From positions 93,325,583 to 93,389,582 of the forward strand of contig CM076193.1 of assembly GCA_038277395.1 (NCBI GenBank): a stretch of 64,000 bases of DNA, read 5' to 3'. Of the stretch, positions 55,331 through 64,000 are shown piece by piece. Positions within the stretch are counted from its first letter, which is position 1. Each line of letters opens with the position of its first letter. The DNA comes from Dryocosmus kuriphilus (lineage: Eukaryota > Arthropoda > Insecta > Hymenoptera > Cynipidae). The notes beneath the pieces were generated by a model. The model saw only the letters and a list, made by a program, of their open reading frames with translations, searched no databases and was not told the DNA's origin. The position numbers and the translations under genes were made by a program.

Positions 55331-56797
55331 GCAAGAAGGAAGATGTAATTAAAAGCGAAGGGGGTATATAAAGGTTTATTATTGGTAAGTATTCTATGGA
55401 TGGAGTGATAACAAGGTTATTGTCAGGTGTCGTATAGAAAGGACTTTGTTAGTAGGATGAAAGGGAGAACGTATTGCCTGGATGAGGGAGTCGAGAGAGA
55501 TAATCTAACGCGAGCATAGACGGAGGGGTGAGACGCTGTATTGATTGGAGCAGAGATGGAGAGGAAGTGAGAATAACCCGCGCAGAGAAGGAGAGAATGA
55601 GGAGAGGAGGAGAAGGAGAGAATGGAAGGAGTCTCGCCTTTGCAAATACGGAGAGAGTGAAAAGAATAGAAGGAGAGGGTGAGAACGTTAGATAAAGAAT
55701 ACTGCAGGGGAATGGGGAGGCGGGAATAATGGTGAGAAGAATAAAAATGGACGGAAGTAGTAAAAGTGAACATTGTATGTGGTATAGGAGAAGAGGGGAG
55801 GGAAAAGAAGGGGTGGAATGTGATAAAGAGATGGACCAGAACAAAAGGAGGAGGATTTGGTTGGTTATTAGGAGGGGGATCCTAAATGCTTGTGGACTGT
55901 GAGAAAAGGGGGGAGAAGATGATGGACCGAGACAAGCGGTATATATGAGGGAAAGCTCACAATCGCACAGATGCTGGTAAACCGGACAGAGAGGAAGGAA
56001 ATGCGGTATTCGAACTGATATGACGAGGGCCGGAGCGATTCATTTGCAATGGCAAATATCTAAGGGAGTTGCGATGAGGAGGGCGATGATGTATGTCAAG
56101 TTTGTCAGGGTAATGTAGACACAGTAAATGATTACATTCTTAGCATGAAGAAAATGAAATCAGGAAGTTAATGGTGAGAAAAAGAAGGTGGGTGATTTGT
56201 TAAAGCTGTTATTCTGAGCACTTCCCAGTGAGTTGCGGCATTGACTCGTAGAAGCCTAAAGCGCGAAAAAGGGAACAGGGGGGAAGCCTGGGGAGATAAA
56301 AATGAAAATGGGAAAAATGGGGGGGGGAGGGAAAGATAAGTTTAAGATAATTTACAGAAATGATGGGAAAAATGAGATATATTCGGATTTGGTATTGGTA
56401 CAGAAAGGAATGGATAGATAAGATCATTGAAAACCTTTAAAGACGTGATTGTCTACGATAAGGGATTAAGGTGAGTCCGAAATAAACGAAGGAGAGAAAT
56501 GGTAAGAGAGGGATTGGGTGGGCATGTGGATATTGCAGAGAGAGCTATAAGTAGAGATTAAAGAAAGTGTTGTTGAAAAATTGGAGGAGAGGGGAAATAA
56601 AGAAAGTAAGAATCACAAGAAAATAGAGTTTAAAAAAGAAACAATGGGAGAAAAAAGGTACGTGGAAGAGGTGGCAGAGTGGACAGAATACTTAAGGGAT
56701 TGCTAGGAGGTGTTGGGAAATAGGGTGCGGGAGGAGGGAGGAAGGTAGTAGCAGAGGATGGAGACAGAGGAAACGTGATTAGTAGCGAGGAAAATAA

Positions 56798-57550
56798 ATG
56801 GAGCAACGCCCAAAATTGAAAGAAAACAAGGCAGCAGGAGAGGATGGCATCCCAGAACGAAGCACTGAAATATGGCGGGGGAAAAGGGGAAGAGAAGAGA
56901 TGTGGAGGATATGTAATAAGGTATGGAAAGAAGAAGGTGGCCAGAAGAATGGCGGGGGCAGGGGTGGAAGTACCAGTGATTAAGAAAGGGGGGGAGGGAA
57001 TAAATGTGCAAGATATAGAGGGGTTACAATCATGTCAGTGGGTTACAGAGTTTACGCAGAGGTGCTTAGGAAAAAGGCTGGAAAGGCAGGGCGAAAGAAG
57101 GGGAACATACCGCACAACCAAACAGGCTTTAGAAAAGGAATGGGGACAACAGACAACATTTATATGCTTAACTATTTAGTGAACAGGAACTTAGGGTCAG
57201 AAGAAAGGAAAACTGGTCGCACTTTTGTAGAGTTTGAAAGCGACGATTGACTCTGGTCAAACAGGAAGTTGCTATGGAAGGCCTAAAATAGAGAGAAATA
57301 GAAGAAGTCTATAGAAAGGAAAAAGAGATATTTATTAACAACTAGGATGAAGGTAAGAACAGGAGAAGTTACGAAGGAGATGAGTTTTGGATCGGGATCG
57401 TCAAAGCATTGATGTCCACTCTAAGCCCATTACAATTCATTATTCTACTAGCAGATTTAGAGGAGATATTGCAAGGAAAAGGAAAAGGGGGAACGAAATT
57501 GAGAAATGGCAAGCTATATTTCGACTAGCAAAGGACCCCCCCCCCTCGCC
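56798..57550 (+). pseudogene. LINE reverse transcriptase, multiply frame-broken
   Basis: ENKAAGEDGIP (finger motif) is followed across frame changes by MSVGYRVYAEVLRKK, NQTGFRKGMGTTDNIYMLNY and FVEFESDD. Then, near 57410-57510, come STLSPLQFIILLADLEEIL and GKGKGGTKLRNGKLYF. These are successive motifs of a jockey/R1-type non-LTR reverse transcriptase. Where the Y-A-D-D-type catalytic box should follow, the sequence has a run of C with a few other bases (57535-57565). Confidence 0.65.
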
Positions 57551-58599
57551 CCCCCCACCCCACTCACCGACGCGGAACGATATAGTTATTTAATAGCAAT
57601 ATGATGAAAAGAGGACTGAGTCTAATGATTGAGAAGTGGTGAGAAGAACTAAGATCACGTGTAGTTCTATATAAAAGAAATTTTAGTAAATATGATTATG
57701 ATCACTAGAAAGACTAGTAAAAGGCAAAGTCGTATCAGACAACTCTGGTCAGAAGAAACATTTGAATTACATCAGGTACTGGTATCCGAACAAAAGGCCA
57801 ACAGGAATAGAAGCCCGCGATGAAAGAAAGAGATCCCTTGGATGATGTGAAAGGTAAGGAGGAATAGGACCAATGTGTGGAGGGCACAGGGACATGGAGA
57901 AAGAATTTCAAGGGATGAGTTTTGGAGGAATGAGAACGGGGTAAAGGGAAGTTTTAGAAATGTTTTTTAGTATGGCTACAGGTTGTGAATATAATTGGAA
58001 ATAGGAACATGTTTCTGGGGGATTAAAGGAGACGAGACTAGATTTAAAGAAAGGGTTGAGCAACAGACATCGCATGCAAAACGACTTAATCCAGGGACGA
58101 TCAGATGGTTCAATGGTGGGTTGAGATCGGAGCCGTGCCATAGAGATCGTGAATTAATGTCGAAGGCGGCAATAGGAAGATAAGAGTTCTATTTACCTGC
58201 GATAACCATATAATGTATAATGAGAGGGCAGCTAAAAAAATAGCCACTTGCGACATTTATTGAAGAATAATACATATAAAGTTAGAGAGACGGAAGAGGG
58301 AATAGGAACATGTAAGAATCCAGCGTCCAAAGTCGTGTCTGCAAACTGAGGACGTAATCACACGACCTCAGCACATTAAGAGAACGAAGCCGAGATGCAA
58401 CATGGGCCTAGGATCGTGAAATGGGCAAAACGAAGAAGAAGATTGTACCGATCAAAAGAAGAAGAAGAATGGGAAGTATCGAATGGGAGAATAAGATGAG
58501 AGAGATGTGACAAGAGGAATAGAACGAACAGAATTATTTTTATGTGCTCAAGGGATATAGGGGGAGGAGTACAGAGGCTTTGGCGCAGAAAAAACATAA

Positions 58600-61500
58600 G
58601 AATCGTAGAATATATCGAAGAAAATCAATAGTTGCGTACGAAACAGATGTCAAAACCCGATTCGCGCTACAACAGCGTGTGCGAAGGGATGACAGCAGCA
58701 CGACCAATTAAGAAAAGTTTGTAAGTTAAAGAGTCATGAAGAGTAAATTAGTAACATGAATAGTATAAGAGGATTTAGACGAGGGAGAGGGGAGCAAGGA
58801 TGTAGAGTTCAGAAGTGAGTATGCAATAGAGATGAACATTAGAGAGAGAGTTGTACGAAATTGCGGTAGCTAAGAACTATCGTGGGACCATTTAATCATC
58901 CATGATGAATTAGCGAAATGAAATGCAGGGGGTGGCATTGTTGATTGCGGACAGATGGGCAGGTGTACAAGCAATGGAGTGATAGAAGCTGAGAACAGTG
59001 TTCCTAGAGACTAAAGAAAGTTGGTACTCATGATAGTAAGTAAAAAGTGATAACAGTAGAGTCGCTGCTATTAAGCAGAAATATCATGATAGATTGGTAA
59101 AGGCAAGAGGTGAAGGGAAATGGTCAGAATGATCAGCTCGTTCCGGAAGCGTAGAGCTATAATAGAGAAGTCAAACGGATAACATGAAAGGAATGTACTG
59201 TATGTAGCACTGATAAAGATGCATGAGATGCTAGTTATGATATACAGTTTAAAGTGAATGTATCTGCATACTACTGTACTAAGGTTAATGGATCGGTAGA
59301 AGAGCGTCACTTAAACCCGTATTCAGGGAGAGCAGTATCACGCCATAACAATGGCCATTGAATGATTGAGCGTTAGTAAAAGTGCATCCAATGTCAATTT
59401 GATCAAGCCTAACCACAGACAGATGTGAGATGCGAAATAATATTTCTAAGAGAGTAGAAAAGTTATTCATGATCAGAATAGGAATTGAACTCGATCAATA
59501 AATTAATTCAGGAACATAGTTTTGATACTAACAGCGATGAAATGATAGTGATTGCTAATTAGAATTTGGTCGATGTAATAATGAAAAGTCTAGAATGGTT
59601 TGAGTAGGGCAACAGAACCATTAATTGTCATTTAATGCTTTCAAACTACAAAGAATATGGATGTCGATGTTTTGGACATAAGCATATAATTCGAGTGCGA
59701 AGCGCATAGAGTCACGTGATGGGGGAGGGGGGGAATGGTCTTATTTGTTAAATTTAAAGAATTTTACTAGCATAATTTAATTACTAAATCACCAAATGGT
59801 ACATGCTGGTCTAATAGATATATCGTATCTTATTATTAAAAGGCTCAAATCGCATGGTAAAATGTAGAGGATGTAAATCAAGATTATCCGAGACGCAAGT
59901 AATTTCTAGATTCTTTAGAAGGTAAATAACGTATTTAGCGCGAAGCGCTTTTTCACTACGCCACATTCTTTGTCGATGAGGCGCTAGATACACCACAGAA
60001 AAAGCATATTAGATGCAAAATTTATTATCGGATATCCCGTTAGACTAATGTGGAAGATCCCTTCGAGGACCACGACATGAATAGGACCATATTGTCATTG
60101 CACCTGTGTTAGACCCACCCAGTGCACTTCCTTGGACCTATTTAGGTTTCATACGTACACTCAACTAGAATTTTGCAAGTCCTAAAAAATATTTTAGCCA
60201 TTCTCCTTTAAAAAACTGTGATCGCTGGCATACCGTGTCTCGGTAACAATTGACCAATTTAGCTCGGGAATACGTGCATTCAGATAGAATAGTAAAAGAT
60301 GTGTCCACTACACCCCTAAGTTAGTCACTCTAGATGCCGCGCATATCCACGCAATTATTAACTTTTTTAGAATGGTTAGACATCTAGAGAATGATCGCCC
60401 TAATCAGTCCTTAGTCTATAGAACTGGTTAACAAACTGTATTTTTTTTTCTGGCAAGCGCAGTAGACTCGATAGCATTTGTGAATAAATTACTAAAGCAG
60501 AACAGTCCGATAGTGACCACCAGGGAGCTTGACATAGACTGACACTGCCTATTATCTAATAGGATTTGTCGGACCCTCATCTCGCAAAGTTTGCAAATCC
60601 AAAATAGAAATAACCCAAAAAAAACCCCCCCCTATCCAGATTTTTATCAAGACAGCACACTCACCAGAGTGATTGCCTATAATATAATGACATTACCACA
60701 TATTTGACACAGGACTCTCCTCCAACTATGGTCCAACTTGTGACTCATTTGATCTGGAAGATACACGTTTTTCTGAAGGACCGCTGTCTGAGAGACTATT
60801 GCTAGTGATAGTTCTAGTATCGTATTGCTAGAATAACGCACTTAGACACGTTACACGCTCAAGCTGAGTACAAATCGTAAACTATTCAATAGGACCTCGG
60901 CCGGCACATTTAACTCATGGTCTATAATACTTCATCTGTGACTAGTAAATGGGACGCCAATAAACACCCCCCCCCCCCCATCCCCAAAACAATACTATCA
61001 TAAACTGCAAGCAAATTACTCCTCATCTCCCCCCTGTACAAATCCATAAAAATTACCCAGCAAACCCCCTCCCCACATACTGAATCATAACATTTTTCTG
61101 GGGAACCCCATAATGCTGAAGACATAATAAAATTGACCCATTAAATCCCCCTCAATCTCGAACTAATAATTCCGAATCATGCTCAACCCCCCAACCAATA
61201 AAAACGCCCTTAATCTATAGCAGGCGGTATATTTGTACCAGAATGTTTATACCATAAGACACATACTGATATGAACGACCCTCATCAACAACCCATTGTG
61301 CCAAGTTCCCCCCTCACAGATCCCTAAGTTAACAAATACGTACCACGTTCCCGTGATAAAAATATCTGGCCATACACAACGTGAAAAACACACCGTTTTG
61401 AGACCAACAATCAACATATAAGGCCTCAACCATCACCTCCCCCTCATCTATTTTTCGCCTCCAAAGATGTGTCAAAGCTATAAGCATAATAGTGAAGATC

Positions 61501-64000
61501 CCTCTGTTAGTCGAACAAACTATGCGATATGAACCAACTCCATCTTTGCTACCGAGTGAGAAAAGAATAGAGCAAGACGCCCGCTTTGGCAACAATAATT
61601 GATGACGTAGATATGTATTGTAGCAGAACTCGCCCTAAGAGTGCTACATCCTGACCTTGCTGATCGTGCATGTCTCCCGTGATCTTAAGAGAGATTAGAG
61701 ATGAAATGCGCGTGAATCTGAATGTATATATTCGCGGACTCGATAGGCTACCTGATCTAGCGATAAATTACTTGCGTCCAGCCCGTTAAGGCACTACAGA
61801 TGATAAAAAAACAACGTCTCCTGCTATACGATACCATCCAATGACGGACGCTCGCTAGGGCTATCCTGAGACCATCCCCTCAATGACAGAGCAGACCTCG
61901 TCGCTAATCTCGAAGATCAGACTGAGAATGTAAAGTAAATTTATGTTACTATAACCCCCCCTTCCTGCAAAAGTAGATCGGCCATAAACCAGTCTTCCAA
62001 GGTAAAAATCCCCATACTACATCAGGTCATTTATCCCCACACAGCGCTAGACTTGCTAGGAACCCAGTATCGAATAATGTGTGTCTACTCTTCAGAAGTG
62101 ATGTGTCCATTTTAACGAAAGAAGATGAGATCACTCCGTCTAGTATCTCAAGAAGTTACATGCTCTTTATCTCGCCCCAAACCCTTTAAGATTTTCGACA
62201 TTAATGTGAAAATAATAAATTAATTACGTTCAATAAATCTCCGCACCTGAATCTGTGCTCCCTATGTTAAGGCAGGATGAGGTCTTCACTATGTATAATC
62301 TTGTAATATGATAAGTACAGCCATAAACATCCCTGTCATCTCCCTCCCTGTAAAAGGAGCTGATCAGCGTGCGCATATACATGAATTAGTAATGTAAATA
62401 TTTTTCAGGAGAAAAGGAAGAATATGCATGAGTCCTCACGCGCGTGTAGCTGACAAATAGATGCTACGGCCCGTTCTATCTAACAGTAGTCAGATATTTC
62501 AGTGATACACTATAAGTATCAGAATAGATCATCAAAAAGGACAATAACATGGTCGTACGTGATGACTCAGCTGAACCCCGTCAAAGATTATGAATAGAGA
62601 TCCGCAAACTGTTGTGAAGCAATTAATGAGAGTACATACCCACATAGATCTAGAGTATATGTACTCCCCGGATTTATTATGGATTTCTCAACGATGTAGT
62701 CTGTGCCGATTCACATTACAGGTATTAATTCGGTATCGAGACTAAAGTCTATTCGCAGAGATCTTAAAAAATGCTCGCGTTGAGATATCAGACGTGTGAG
62801 GTGAGCTATCATGTCTCGATCTAAACAAAACTCACACGTGTGTACGTGATTTTTTATGGACCCAGAATGAATGATGTAAGATCTAATAGAGTTGAAGCAA
62901 AAATTACGCTAATACTGCAAGAGATCTTTTAATAAGATGAAAATAAGCCTAGTGTGTCTCGAAGAAGAAATTATCTAGGTACCATCGTTTTTAGCCGCGG
63001 CGCCTCTAGGGAGAGATCGGACAATTACTTTAGGTCGTAATTGCTGTATGCTATCAGTTAGATTTTGAAATTACTGTGTGATAGCCGTAATAATCTCACT
63101 GTAGAATAAAAACGTACGTGAGACTGAGATATTATTTGTAGCGACCTAGAGTGACAAGAGTCATAGTTATGAGTCTCTCCGTGAGAAGAAGAGAGAGCGT
63201 CATCCACAACGCGCTAGATAAGTTGAGAGATCTTCTAGTCAACTTGCGCTGTCTCCATCCATGTGAGTGGCTCTTATTAGAGTGTGATGTTTGATATGTT
63301 GATCGAGTTAGCTTAAACCGGAGAGATTGCGAGGGTGGGCGAGTGCTGTTGCCCTGCAAAAACTCCTTAGTAATGTATAAGGTAGAGTAGTCGCCTAAAC
63401 GCAGCTGCAGTGAATAGCAAAAATGTTGTGAATTCAGAAGAAGAAGTTTACTTCGGGTTGTATTGAAAGTATAAATTCACATGTAAAACCATGGTAGAGT
63501 TGTGAATTTGAATATTGCGCTCTAGCAACTGATACGTAGGACGACCCGATGTTGAGTGGCTCCCCTCACACATCCTATAGAAACATACGCGAGTATGGAC
63601 GAGATGGTCGTGACGCGCGACGAGATATTGTGACGAGTGCTATGTTGTGTTGAAAGGTGTTATAGGAGAGTGGTGTGTGTTAGAGAGTTTGTTTTTGACG
63701 CGGGAGAGGAAGAGAGTGATAGGTTGATGTTTGTTTGTGAGTGGTACGCGGATGCTGAGAGGTAGTTATTATTGTAGGGGATGTTTCAACTTCTCAGACC
63801 GTGAGAAAAACGATTTTGAAATTTCGTTTTGTTCAAAATTTAAAAAAAAGATTTGTGTGATATGTTTAAAAGCGAAAATATTCTGCTATGCTGCTCCTAG
63901 GCGTTCGTGAATACGTGCAGGAAAAACGGAGTTGATGGTGAACTTTTGTTTTGCATAAAATTTTCTATCTTTCCAAAAACTAAGTTTTTCCTATTCTAGA
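58600..64000. other. No recognisable genes; composition-shifting sequence
   Basis: I found no domain, splice structure or long repeat here. C runs occur at about 60620-60632 and 60966-60980. The stretch 60900-61450 is G-poor on the plus strand, whereas 63600-63780 is G-rich. Two GCGAAGCGC motifs (about 59697, 59938) echo the 5' part of the repeat at 39343-40582. AT-rich sequence of ordinary appearance returns only in the last 200 bases. Confidence 0.5.

Larger units (their letters stand above)
53240..58600 (+). mobile_element. Eroded non-LTR retrotransposon (LINE), purine-rich
   Basis: The plus strand is strongly G/A-rich throughout. Recognisable pieces come in LINE order: Arg/Lys-rich ORF1-like segments (54658-55170), an endonuclease start at about 55180-55260, and reverse-transcriptase segments at 56810-57540. 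Long open frames on the minus strand here are only a consequence of pyrimidine-rich composition. Boundaries are approximate: the 5' limit is the composition switch and the 3' limit the loss of any recognisable LINE text. Confidence 0.65.

Noticed and set aside
53339..56427. Long open frames on the minus strand rich in Ser, Pro and Leu
   Set aside because: They arise because the plus strand is G/A-rich and stops are rare in the pyrimidine-rich complement. The plus strand carries recognisable LINE motifs instead.
60922..61595. Minus-strand frames of 60-88 codons
   Set aside because: They lie in a G-poor, C-run-containing stretch, with no recognised domain and no splice context.
1..64000. CRISPR array, operon, riboswitch or prophage
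   Set aside because: The short repeats present are either contiguous tandem units or degenerate inverted phrases without unique spacers of constant length, and gene structure is eukaryotic.

Overview
The window reads as AT-rich arthropod nuclear DNA, most likely from a hymenopteran. No prokaryotic gene organisation is visible. Spliced exons with GT/AG borders, a THAP/P-element transposase, a hAT (KIAA1586-like) transposase, a Ty3/gypsy element, and a LINE whose endonuclease and reverse-transcriptase motifs resemble those of ant and wasp elements all point that way. The host assignment is inference. The window is essentially a nested transposon landscape. The only candidate non-transposon gene is a multi-exon BEN-domain gene, which is itself broken by insertions.

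Layout. 437-764 (-): fragment of a transposase-like protein. 881-4387: DNA element with about 370-bp terminal inverted repeats around a conserved, unnamed cysteine-rich protein gene (-). 4485-6809 (-): broken hAT transposase carrying a small insertion. 7564-8391: two foldback elements. 8685-18341 (+): BEN-domain gene in about eleven exons, with a Ty3/gypsy element (9375-12644) in intron 2 and an 880-bp repeat-phrase element (13411-14290) inside an exon. 18454-19239: related repeat-phrase element. 20214-27630: P-like element with a THAP transposase (+). 27969-36151: several foldback or MITE-type elements. 37736-37868: orphan THAP first exon. 38045-40582: two copies of a GCG-rich, microsatellite-bearing family facing each other; a third copy lies at 23521-24657. 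41175-42250: foldback element. 43062-43561: run of N. 44140-44326: small foldback element. 45690-51571: second, badly eroded P-like copy carrying a 451-bp repeat-phrase insertion. 53240-58600: eroded purine-rich LINE. 58600-64000: nothing recognisable.

The most unusual pattern is a set of non-coding elements (at 5741, 13411, 18454, 44140, 47157 and 51572) with related C-rich termini (CCCTG/CCCAG/CACTG type). Each interior is built from many degenerate copies of one short phrase, and the phrase differs from element to element. Two can be placed in reconstructible target sites and both show a 2-bp duplication. The second notable object is the 881-4387 element: its inverted repeats and possible 3-bp duplication suggest that a widespread unnamed protein family is a DNA-transposon product.

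Sequence to the right of the N gap, especially 45.7-51.5 kb and 53-64 kb, has long homopolymers, sharp strand-composition swings and many frame breaks. Calls there are low confidence and partly reflect sequence quality.
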